Source: CAXXOK01 sp963678055
GTDB taxonomy: Bacteria > Bacillota > Clostridia > Christensenellales > Aristaeellaceae
Assembly (NCBI GenBank): GCA_963678055.1
Contig: OY782679.1
Span: 496,001 to 560,000, forward strand
Direction: 5' to 3'
DNA: 64,000 bases
Shown: piece by piece, positions 33,371-40,722 of the stretch
Layout of the letters: each line of letters starts with the position of its first letter
How positions within the stretch are numbered: the stretch's first letter is position 1
Translations under genes and position numbers: made by a program
The notes under the pieces: model-generated
The model's database searches: none
What the model was told of the DNA's origin: nothing
The model's input: only the letters and a program-made list of their open reading frames with translations

Positions 33371-33386
33371 ACACAATATTTAGTGT
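33371..33386 (-). promoter_or_regulatory. NrdR box upstream of nrdG
   Basis: ACACAATATTTAGTGT matches the NrdR palindrome ACACWATATATWGTGT at 15 of 16 positions. Sequence 31 nt nearer the gene (around 33340) is only a weak half-site, so the pair is imperfect here. It lies about 200 nt from the preferred nrdG start, which implies a long leader. Confidence 0.7.
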
Positions 33387-33395
33387 TTTTTTGAA

Positions 33396-33436
33396 AAATA
33401 AAAAATCCGGCGGGCGAATTGCCTCCACGCGCCGGG
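33396..33436 (-). terminator. terminator after the aldo/keto reductase gene
   Basis: On the minus strand CCGGCG...CGCCGG pairs and is followed by ATTTTTTATTTTT. It ends the merR-reductase transcript just before the NrdR box of nrdG. Confidence 0.65.
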
Positions 33437-33456
33437 ATGGGATTATCGCTTTGGTA

Positions 33457-34554
33457 TCAGGCTTTTTTGGCGCTTTCAAACGCGGTGACGGCGTCTTTCA
33501 GATGTTTGGTAATCGGCAGGTGCTGCGGGCAGGTTTTTTCGCACTTACCGCAGTCAATGCAGTCCGATGCCTTGCCCCGGTGCTGCGTGTGCGCGCCATA
33601 GTATAGACTGCAGTTCCAGTCCGGATGCTGTTTCTGGTTGTTCAGGCAGGATAGGATCGCCGGGATGTTGATTTGCTTGGGACAGCCGGCCAGACAGTAG
33701 CCGCAGGCTGTACAGCCGATCAGGTTTTGCTGCTTAACAATCTGTACCACCTTGGCAATGGCCGCATGTTCCGCGTCAGACAGCGGGGTGAAGTGCTTCA
33801 TGTAGCTGATGTTATCCTTCACCTGCTCCAGATTGCTCATGCCGCTTAATACCGTGAGTACACCCTCAAAGGAGGCCGCAAAGCGGATGGCGTAGCTTGC
33901 ATTGCTGCCGCCGCCCAGTGCCGAAAGCACCGCGCCGGCTTCCTCTGGCAGGTCGGCCAGTGCACCGCCGAGCACGGGTTCCATCACAATGACCGGTTTG
34001 CCATGCTTGCGGCATACCTCGTAGCAGGCTTTGCCTTCCACGCTGGGGTTTTCGTAGTCCACATAGTTGAACTGAATCTGCACCACCTCGATTTCCGGGT
34101 GGTCGGTTAGAATCTCATCCAGCAGGGCCGCCTTATCATGAAACGACAGGCCGATGGTTTTCACCTTGCCTGCGGCCTTGAGCTCGCGGATGAAGGCAAA
34201 GGTGTTGCAGTCAAGGAATTTTTGATAGTTTTTAAAGCTGATGGCATGGAGCAGGTAATTATCAAAATAGTCCACGCCGCAGGTTTTAAGTTGTTTTTCG
34301 AAAACACCGGGCAGATCCGCCTCGGTTTTAAACAAACTTTCAGTCAGCTTGTTGGTCAGCAGATAGCGCTGGCGCGGGTAACGGGAAGTTAAGCTCTGGC
34401 GCAGCATGGTTTCGCTGTCGCCGTAAAAGGTGGAGGTATCAAAATAGGTAAACCCCTCGTCCAGAAACAGGTCTACCATGCGGTTAAACTGCTCTGTGTC
34501 CGGTTTGTCGCCGATATGCGGAAGCCGCATACAGCCAAAGCCCAGTAATTTCAT
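33457..34554 (-). CDS. aldo/keto reductase with C-terminal 4Fe-4S domain
   Basis: A 365-aa protein. MKLLGFGCMRLP and YFDTSTFYGDSE (catalytic Tyr) begin an aldo/keto reductase TIM barrel. The last 100 residues hold two ferredoxin-type clusters, CTACGYCLAGCPKQINIP and CIDCGKCEKTCPQHLP. This fused class is common in Clostridia; the electron partner and substrate are unknown. ATG 34554 follows AAGGAG by 9 nt; the ATG at 34563 directly abuts it. It lies 21 nt after the merR gene in one transcript. Confidence 0.88.
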   Translation of the reverse strand: MKLLGFGCMRLPHIGDKPDTEQFNRMVDLFLDEGFTYFDTSTFYGDSETMLRQSLTSRYPRQRYLLTNKLTESLFKTEADLPGVFEKQLKTCGVDYFDNYLLHAISFKNYQKFLDCNTFAFIRELKAAGKVKTIGLSFHDKAALLDEILTDHPEIEVVQIQFNYVDYENPSVEGKACYEVCRKHGKPVIVMEPVLGGALADLPEEAGAVLSALGGGSNASYAIRFAASFEGVLTVLSGMSNLEQVKDNISYMKHFTPLSDAEHAAIAKVVQIVKQQNLIGCTACGYCLAGCPKQINIPAILSCLNNQKQHPDWNCSLYYGAHTQHRGKASDCIDCGKCEKTCPQHLPITKHLKDAVTAFESAKKA

Positions 34555-34575
34555 CACGGTCATCTCCTTATGTGG

Positions 34576-34953
34576 TTATGGGGTGTCATCACTGCGTCCG
34601 GGGATGGTGAACTGGTCATAATGCTCAAGTTTTATGTCCAGCCGTCGAAGGGTTTCCTGCATGTCTGCGATGCGCTCAACCAGCTTGTTTCGCTGTTCTT
34701 TGAGCAGTTGCTTGCGTTGGGACAGGGTATCGTCGCCCAATCGGCAGAGTCTGACATACTCTGCCAGGACCTCCACAGGCAGCCCGGCCAGACGCATGCA
34801 TTTGATGAACTCAATCCACTGACAGTCGTCCTCTCGGTAGTTACGGATGCCACTTGGGGTACGGCCTACGGGCGGGATCAGCCCGATACGCTCGTAGTAC
34901 CGCAAGGTATCCGGCGTGAGGCCATATTGCCTTGCAACGGCTGCGATGGTCAT
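34576..34953 (-). CDS. MerR-family transcriptional regulator
   Basis: A 125-aa regulator: MTIAAVARQYGLTPDTLRYY is the MerR winged helix-turn-helix, followed by ERIGLIPPVGRTPSGIRNY and a dimerising coiled coil (residues 75-115). No metal-binding Cys cluster is seen, so it may sense a small molecule or aldehyde. It is first in an operon with the aldo/keto reductase, and its promoter has the stretched 19-bp spacer that MerR proteins act on, so autoregulation is likely. Confidence 0.9.
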   Translation of the reverse strand: MTIAAVARQYGLTPDTLRYYERIGLIPPVGRTPSGIRNYREDDCQWIEFIKCMRLAGLPVEVLAEYVRLCRLGDDTLSQRKQLLKEQRNKLVERIADMQETLRRLDIKLEHYDQFTIPGRSDDTP

Positions 34954-34984
34954 GGAACCCCTCCTAGCGGCTTATGTTACTACC

Positions 34985-35015
34985 AGTATAAACATTGGAG
35001 TTCACTCCAAGTCAA
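34985..35015 (-). promoter_or_regulatory. MerR-type promoter/operator with 19-bp spacer
   Basis: On the minus strand TTGACT (complement of 35010-35015) and TATACT (complement of 34985-34990) are 19 nt apart. The spacer region contains the inverted repeat TTGGAGTTCACTCCAA (34995-35010). An overlong spacer with a central dyad is the hallmark of MerR-activated promoters. Confidence 0.85.
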
Positions 35016-35045
35016 GCGTTTCAATAAAAAAACGTAAGAATGTAT

Positions 35046-35081
35046 AGAAAATAGCACCCCCGGCGAAGCCGAAAGGTGCTA
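35046..35081 (-). terminator. terminator of the ABC exporter operon
   Basis: TAGCACC (35052-35058) and GGTGCTA (35075-35081) pair, with an inner CGGC/GCCG stem. On the minus strand ATTTTC follows. It lies 18 nt after the ABC ATPase stop. Confidence 0.75.
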
Positions 35082-35098
35082 GTACAGTTTGAAGATAT

Positions 35099-35767
35099 TT
35101 ATGCCTGTGACAGGGTACCGTCCTGCATGCGGAAGGTTTGGTCTGCACGCGCGGCCAGCTCTAGATCGTGCGTGACGACGATCACGCAGTAGTCTTCTTT
35201 GTGCGCCAAATCGGCCAGGATGGCCACCAGCCGGTCGCCGTTATCGCTATCCAGGTTGCCGGTCGGTTCGTCGGCAAGCAAAAGTTTTGAGTTCATTCCC
35301 ATGGCGCGGGCGATGCCCACCCGTTGCTGCTCACCGCCGGACAGCATCGCCGGAAAGCGGTTTAATACTGTGGACGGCAGGTTGACTTTCTCCACAAGCG
35401 CTGCGGCCAGCTGCCGCGCGTCCTCGCCGCGCATACCGCGCAGCTCCATAGGATAGGTGATGTTTTCCGATACCGTCAGCAGCGGAAACAGCCGAAACGA
35501 CTGGTAGATGACCGCAGCATGGAACAGGCGGTAGCGGTCCAGGTTCATCTGCTGCGTTGGGGTGCCTTTAAACAAGACCTCGCCATGTTCTGGCAACATC
35601 AGCCCAGCCAAAAGCGACAGCAGGGTGGATTTTCCGCTGCCGGATTTGCCCACCAATGCATACATCTTCCCGGTTTCAAACGAAGCGTTGACATCCTTAA
35701 GCGCTTCTACGGTGTGAAACTTTGTATGATAGGTATAGTCCACATGGTTCAAAGTCAGGATTGCCAT
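35099..35767 (-). CDS. ABC transporter ATP-binding protein (MacB/LolD type)
   Basis: A 222-aa ATPase that drives the FtsX-type permease encoded just upstream. Walker A VGKSGSGKSTLLSLL, signature LSGGEQQRVGIARAM, Walker B KLLLADEPTGNLDS and the switch His in VVTHD are all intact. In this family the pair usually exports peptides or lipoproteins, or acts as a mechanotransmitter rather than a pump. GGAGG precedes the ATG; it follows the permease after 13 nt. Confidence 0.92.
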   Translation of the reverse strand: MAILTLNHVDYTYHTKFHTVEALKDVNASFETGKMYALVGKSGSGKSTLLSLLAGLMLPEHGEVLFKGTPTQQMNLDRYRLFHAAVIYQSFRLFPLLTVSENITYPMELRGMRGEDARQLAAALVEKVNLPSTVLNRFPAMLSGGEQQRVGIARAMGMNSKLLLADEPTGNLDSDNGDRLVAILADLAHKEDYCVIVVTHDLELAARADQTFRMQDGTLSQA

Positions 35768-35780
35768 AGATGCCTCCCTA

Positions 35781-38700
35781 TTATTCCGGTTCGGAGAGCA
35801 GTTCCTGCGTTTTTTGTCGCAGGGCCCGCATCATCCGTATGGTACTGCCGCTGAGCCAGCAAAGTTCGTATGCCGCCAGCAGCCAGATGAATAGTGTGTT
35901 GATGCTGCCACCAAGCAGGATAAAGCACAGCGTGCCAAGGAGCACCCCGATGCCCGATAGCAGCAGTTGTTCAAACAAAAAGGTCAGCAGGATGCGCGGC
36001 GTTCCCACGCCGAGGGCGCGCATGAGCGCAATTTCCGGCTTGCGGGAGTTTTGCAGCAGGTATGCGCCGACCGCGCCAATCAGCATGACTGCCGCATACA
36101 GGCAGATAAACAGCGCATTCATATAGCGCATCTGCCGCTCCATTCCCTGCACGGTGGATATGTAGTCAGCATCGTCGATCACGGCATAATCGCGCACAAG
36201 CGAACGGATGCCGGTTCCTTCATAGGGGATGGCTTCCAGTGCGTCGCGCAGTGAGTCCAGCCCTGAAGCGGAGCGCAGGGTGAAAATCATGCTGCGGAAG
36301 CTGAAGCGGTTTAGCTGCATGCGGGTCCACGGCATATCAAAGTATCCCGGCCAGGCGCGGGTGGCTTCTGTTTCCCGCTCCGGCGAAGCGGTCGCCGGCG
36401 GTGCACCGGGGAAATTCAGGCCAAACGGCGTATAAATCACTTCCTCGCCATAGGGAAGCACGTAGCTGCCCACCACAAGGAAATCAAACAGCAGGAAAGG
36501 CTCTTCGTCGTCGTCAAACCAGGCGAGGTAGCGTACGGTATCGCCCAGGTGAATGCCCTGGCGTTCCATCATGGCTACGGGCAGCACGCACAATGCGGCA
36601 TCGGTTCCGGTCAGGCAGCGTTCGTCGTATCCGTCCAGCCATTGCAGGGTGGGGTCGGTTTCGTAGTAAAAAGCCGGCGAACCGCTGATGGAGTTAGTCG
36701 CAACCCATTTGGGTTCTTTGGACATCTTGTACAGCAGCGTCTCGATGGAAAAGCCGCTCGTTGGTATCACCGGATCTTCCAGCCCCGTGTCCACGCCGTC
36801 TGCTGTGCGGGTAATACCGGCAAAGCGCAGGTTGGACACCGTCCATGTCAGGTTGACGCGATCGGCCAGTTCGGCTTGCAGCAGGGCCTGTACTTTGAAA
36901 CCGGGAATGACCATACCGTTCATATAGCGGCCGAAAAAGTCCGTCGCATATCCGCGGATGATTGTGTTTTGCCGTATTTCCTGCAGCTGCGCGGCGTATT
37001 GATCAGATGCGGAGGTTAAAACCCCCAAAAACACTGCGATCACCGCGCACAGGACCAGCACCGCCAGCGTGCGCATGCCGCCGCGCCGCATGGAAAGCAG
37101 CGCGTATTTCAGCCGCCCGGACAGGCGGGATGTACGACCATGCACCACGCGGGGTTTCTTTTTTTTGCGGGGTTTGCGTTCGCGCACGGCATCAAGCGAG
37201 AATGCTGTGGCAAACACAAGCACGAACAATAGGAACAAGCCACCGGCCAGCACATACACGCTGGCGGCCGATACCGGCGCAAACGTCAGATGCCGCACCG
37301 TGAACAAATTGGCGGAGGAAAAGCGCGTATCCGTTGCGCCCAGCGTTTCGGCCAGTACGCGGATATAGTCCAGCACATGGCCTTCCAGCAAGCGTCCGGC
37401 AAGCAGCCCGATGGCAGCCGCTGGCAGGGTAATGGCCAGCGAAGCGGCTAAAAATCCACGCAGCGCATGCGCACTGCCTACGCCAAGTGCACGCTGGAGC
37501 AGGGCATCCTCCCGTCTGCGGGAGATAAACAGATAGCTAAATAGCGCCAGAACGCCGGGTACGACCAGCAGGCAGATTAGCAGAAAGAGAAGCGACAGGT
37601 TTTGCAGCTCCTTGTACGGGCCGGACACCGTGGCATAGCCCTCGTCATACACGGTCAGCCGGTAGCCCGCAGGCAGCAGCGCCTGGGCCTGCTTGTGAAA
37701 ATCGGCAGCCAGATCGTTATCCAGCCGGAACTGCCCCAGGGTATAGCCGGTCGTCATGACAATCTGCTGGTTTGGCGCAGAGAGGGGGATGTACAGCGTG
37801 TCCGGGTGCTCCGAGGTGCGGTAATAAATACCGGTGATGGTATAAGGCTCCACCGGCGCGAGGACCTCGGTCCAGGCATCGTAAATCAGATTATCGCAAT
37901 CGTTCAGGCTGATGGGAACGGTATCGCCGACGGATAAATCGAGCACCGTGGACAGAAGGTTTGAAATGATGCACACCTTGGCATCGCTTGCGTATTCTTC
38001 GGGGGTAAACAAGCGGCCGCCGTCCAATAACTTCAGCTCGCCCTGCTGCCAGGGCCTAAGCGTTGTGATATCGGTGACGGGGCTAATCCGGTAGCCGTTG
38101 TTGCGGTGTTTCAGCACCCGTGCCAGGGCACGATAGGGGCTGTCTTCCGGCAAAGTGCTACCGTTAAGCGGCATATAACCGGGCAGCAGCTGAGCGCTGT
38201 CTCCCGTGCCGGCCCAGGCATCCTCCGGTTGAAAGAGGAGGAAGTTATTGGCGCTGTTGATAAAATGGCCGCTGAGCACATAGCTGTCCCCAAGCTGCAG
38301 GGTGCCTTCTTCCAGGCTGATGTAGGTGATCTTGTCAAACACATCGCCCCAGGCAAAGGGGGCTTCGGTGATGATGGCGGAGTAGGATGCGGTGGACCGC
38401 TCCCATTGGCTGATGGTGACGACGATGACCGCCGCGTCCTTATCGTAGACCTGCCAGTCCTTGCGGCGCAGATCAGGAATCACGCCAAGCAGAGCATCCT
38501 CTGCATCAAACTGGAGTACGCCCGGAAGCGCCAGCAGCGCTTCCAGCGTGTCTGCATTGCCAGCGATCGAGGCAGCCATGGCCGGGTCTGCGGCGTGCGA
38601 ATCCGGATACTCCGACCCGAAGTACTCTAGCTCTGCAATGGTATGATAGTACTCGTTGCATTCATCCAGATAGCCGCTTACCGCATGATATACGCACATG

Positions 38701-38849
38701 ACAAGCGTAAGCAGTGTGACGACGGTTGCCAGCAACACAAGAAACAGCAGCGCTTTTTTTGGCTGCCGCAGTATGCTTTTAAGGCCGAATCCTTCGGCGA
38801 GAAAGCGGGTGTGTTTCGTTGCCTGGGTTTGCGAGCCGGATTGTTTCAC
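35781..38849 (-). CDS. large ABC transporter permease (FtsX/MacB family)
   Basis: A 1022-aa permease with an N-terminal helix (KKALLFLVLLATVVTLLTLV), a large extracytoplasmic domain (about 70-420), three helices with an FtsX core (LLFLLICLLVVPGVLALFSY and following), a second cytoplasmic linker rich in Lys/Arg (RERKPRKKKKPR), another extracytoplasmic domain, and a C-terminal FtsX core ending LLAAYELCWLSG. It is the two-FtsX-domain layout of putative ABC exporters or peptide-sensing permeases. No substrate can be given. A long leader with complementary blocks lies upstream. Confidence 0.85.
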   Translation of the reverse strand: MKQSGSQTQATKHTRFLAEGFGLKSILRQPKKALLFLVLLATVVTLLTLVMCVYHAVSGYLDECNEYYHTIAELEYFGSEYPDSHAADPAMAASIAGNADTLEALLALPGVLQFDAEDALLGVIPDLRRKDWQVYDKDAAVIVVTISQWERSTASYSAIITEAPFAWGDVFDKITYISLEEGTLQLGDSYVLSGHFINSANNFLLFQPEDAWAGTGDSAQLLPGYMPLNGSTLPEDSPYRALARVLKHRNNGYRISPVTDITTLRPWQQGELKLLDGGRLFTPEEYASDAKVCIISNLLSTVLDLSVGDTVPISLNDCDNLIYDAWTEVLAPVEPYTITGIYYRTSEHPDTLYIPLSAPNQQIVMTTGYTLGQFRLDNDLAADFHKQAQALLPAGYRLTVYDEGYATVSGPYKELQNLSLLFLLICLLVVPGVLALFSYLFISRRREDALLQRALGVGSAHALRGFLAASLAITLPAAAIGLLAGRLLEGHVLDYIRVLAETLGATDTRFSSANLFTVRHLTFAPVSAASVYVLAGGLFLLFVLVFATAFSLDAVRERKPRKKKKPRVVHGRTSRLSGRLKYALLSMRRGGMRTLAVLVLCAVIAVFLGVLTSASDQYAAQLQEIRQNTIIRGYATDFFGRYMNGMVIPGFKVQALLQAELADRVNLTWTVSNLRFAGITRTADGVDTGLEDPVIPTSGFSIETLLYKMSKEPKWVATNSISGSPAFYYETDPTLQWLDGYDERCLTGTDAALCVLPVAMMERQGIHLGDTVRYLAWFDDDEEPFLLFDFLVVGSYVLPYGEEVIYTPFGLNFPGAPPATASPERETEATRAWPGYFDMPWTRMQLNRFSFRSMIFTLRSASGLDSLRDALEAIPYEGTGIRSLVRDYAVIDDADYISTVQGMERQMRYMNALFICLYAAVMLIGAVGAYLLQNSRKPEIALMRALGVGTPRILLTFLFEQLLLSGIGVLLGTLCFILLGGSINTLFIWLLAAYELCWLSGSTIRMMRALRQKTQELLSEPE

Positions 38850-38939
38850 GCTGTATGGTTTCCTTTCGGATAAAATGAATGGAAAACGTATGCCGTGATC
38901 GTGTCATGGCTGCGGGAAAAATCGAAATACAGTCAATTG

Positions 38940-38968
38940 ATTATACACGCTATCAAAGCCTGACACAA
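38940..38968 (-). promoter_or_regulatory. candidate promoter of the ABC permease gene
   Basis: On the minus strand a perfect TATAAT (complement of 38940-38945) with a poor -35 (TTGTGT, complement of 38963-38968) 17 nt away, about 90 nt before the start codon. A second candidate lies at 39132-39137. Confidence 0.5.
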
Positions 38969-39122
38969 CCGGGATCGACCCCGGAAGTGGAACACGCCTG
39001 CGATACTGATTAGCGCAACGGTGCTCCAATGCATCGCCCGTCTTTAGCTAAAACAAAGCACGGTGTACAGGTAAGAGCGAGTTCCACCGGGGCGGAGGCG
39101 TGCCTACCGCAAATTTCCAGAT

Positions 39123-39141
39123 ACTGTATATAGTATACAAT
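39123..39141 (-). promoter_or_regulatory. dyad with TATACT -10, upstream of the ABC permease leader
   Basis: ACTGTA (39123-39128) and TACAAT (39136-39141) form an imperfect inverted repeat over a minus-strand TATACT. The sequence around it resembles that at 40497-40518 before the sortase gene, so both may share a regulator. Confidence 0.4.
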
Positions 39142-39264
39142 AATTTTGTGATTTCCGAAAGGGAATGGATGGGTTAAAAGTGGTGCCGCCTAGGGAAACA
39201 AACCGCTGAAAAAAGCGAACTCAGCCTGGACGCTATGGTCTATCGTCGATATCGTTCCCTATCG

Positions 39265-40275
39265 TCATACCATGTTGCGTTTGACCGCGAACAAGGCAAA
39301 ACGCATATCTGGATCATCCGTAGCACAGGTCGTCAGAACGATGATTTTATCTTTTGGCTTTACAATCATAGAAATGCGATAAACAGACATCGATTGCACT
39401 TTTTGAATAAACTCAATGAAAGCCTCGTCAGACAGGTAATTACCTTGGTATAGATCCAGGTAATGGTTTGCTTTTGGGTTTGTCGAGTAATACACAGCGG
39501 CAAACGGTTGATATTGTCCGGATTCATAGAGCGTAGAAAAACGAATCACCGGATACTGGTTGAGATAGTGTAAGGAATCATATCTGGATAATTTACCAAA
39601 CGCAGTTCCATCCTTCATGTTATGGCCGTGTATAATGAGCATTCTGCTTTGCGGATAAATCGAGCAGGTGACATCCAGAAAGATCGCGCCTGAGAAACTG
39701 TACTCTCCGGTAAAGGATCTGCGCAGGTAATAGGAGTTGTCACGCTGGACAACATATGTATCGATGCTTTCTCCTAATTTTAGTTTGCCAACGGTGTCCG
39801 GATTGATTAATAGTGGTTTCGCAAATTGAGTCAGCGTTTCGGGGATTTTGGGCGTAGGCTCTACATATACGTTCTCTCTTGGAAGCGCTGTTGGTGCAGG
39901 AGACGGGGTATGCTGCATGATGGGTGAAGCGTCTCCGCTTTCTACTTCATTGTCACTGGTTTCTGCGATGAGTGTACGGATCATCTCTTCTTCCTGTTTC
40001 GCCTTATGGCTATGGATAAAATAGGAACTTATCTGATACGCAGCAAAGATGAAAACAGACACCAGAAAAAGCAGGGCGATTCGGTGTAGCCCTGTACGAT
40101 TTACGGGTGTCTGCGGTGGTTGTGTTTTAGAAGGTCTCGACTGTGGATAGTAGCCTTGTACAGGCTTGATGCGGGCCGATGGTTTATGTTTCGGCATGCT
40201 TGTACGCGTTTGATTCCTGACTTGATTCAAAGAGGCGTGCGGAGAGTTCTTCCTCGTGTGTGTCTTTGGCTTCAT
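39265..40275 (-). CDS. class B sortase
   Basis: A membrane transpeptidase that joins surface proteins to the cell wall, 336 aa. A basic cytoplasmic N-terminus leads to a transmembrane helix (about 68-90, IALLFLVSVFIFAAYQISSY), a Pro/Thr linker, and the sortase barrel with catalytic His in MLIIHGHNM, Cys about 317 in VLTTCATDD and Arg about 325 in DMRFALFAV. The layout fits class B. No NPxTN-type substrate gene is recognised in the window; CotH and a lamin-tail-domain protein are encoded just upstream on the same strand. The start is uncertain: AAGGAT lies 12 nt before ATG 40275, and ATG 40197 lacks a site. Confidence 0.85.
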   Translation of the reverse strand: MKPKTHTRKNSPHASLNQVRNQTRTSMPKHKPSARIKPVQGYYPQSRPSKTQPPQTPVNRTGLHRIALLFLVSVFIFAAYQISSYFIHSHKAKQEEEMIRTLIAETSDNEVESGDASPIMQHTPSPAPTALPRENVYVEPTPKIPETLTQFAKPLLINPDTVGKLKLGESIDTYVVQRDNSYYLRRSFTGEYSFSGAIFLDVTCSIYPQSRMLIIHGHNMKDGTAFGKLSRYDSLHYLNQYPVIRFSTLYESGQYQPFAAVYYSTNPKANHYLDLYQGNYLSDEAFIEFIQKVQSMSVYRISMIVKPKDKIIVLTTCATDDPDMRFALFAVKRNMV

Positions 40276-40496
40276 GCTGCGTCAGTATCCTTCTTCTTGC
40301 TTGCTTTACGTTCCTATACAGAAGCAAGGATGCTAACCACCGGATGCCGGCGGCGTCAGTATATAGCACGGTATTTGTAATGCTTTGGGTATCTTCACGT
40401 GAGCATCCTTTCCTTTGATGAGGGACAACCCTGTGGTATCTACTAAAATAACGATGCATGCTTGCGACAGCCAGCTTGTTGGAAAAATTAGTAAGT

Positions 40497-40518
40497 ACTG
40501 TATTTACTATACTACAGT
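40497..40518 (-). promoter_or_regulatory. dyad with TATAGT -10, candidate sortase promoter
   Basis: Perfect inverted repeat ACTGTA (40497-40502) and TACAGT (40513-40518) spans a minus-strand TATAGT (complement of 40506-40511). The rest of the 447-bp gap (40276-40722) holds a CCGGGC/GCCCGG hairpin near 40585-40605, possibly ending the CotH transcript, and no convincing gene. Confidence 0.45.
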
Positions 40519-40722
40519 TTTGCAGCTTCTGAAAGAGAAAGAATGGATAAGCGATTGTGTTTCTAACGAGCGCTGGGATGGCAAATCGCCGGGCAATGTG
40601 AAAGCCCGGCACGAAACGAGGAAAACGCAGAAGACTGAGCTGTGGATGGGCAGGAGATACGTGGGTTATGGGTCAATATTGGCATTGCCATGATGCAGGC
40701 GTTTAGCCACAGTCTCGCGTCT

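Larger units (their letters stand above)
38850..39264. other. 415-bp intergenic region with complementary blocks
   Basis: No gene is visible. GTGGAAC (about 38988) can pair with GTTCCAC (about 39082), and the adjoining ACGCCT with AGGCGT (about 39107). The order is not nested, so the pairings are pseudoknotted or mutually exclusive. A CCGGG/CCCGG hairpin and a TTTAGCTAAA palindrome lie alongside. It may be a leader RNA of the ABC permease gene; I match it to no known family. Confidence 0.4.

Noticed and set aside
38850..39120. T-box leader before the ABC permease
   Set aside because: A GGTGGAACTCGC stretch on the minus strand looks like part of the T-box sequence, but the exact box, a specifier stem and a terminator are missing and the gene is not a T-box target.
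40184..40612. 142-codon minus-strand frame overlapping the sortase start
   Set aside because: No ribosome-binding site, no recognisable motif, and it overlaps the sortase N-terminus in another frame.
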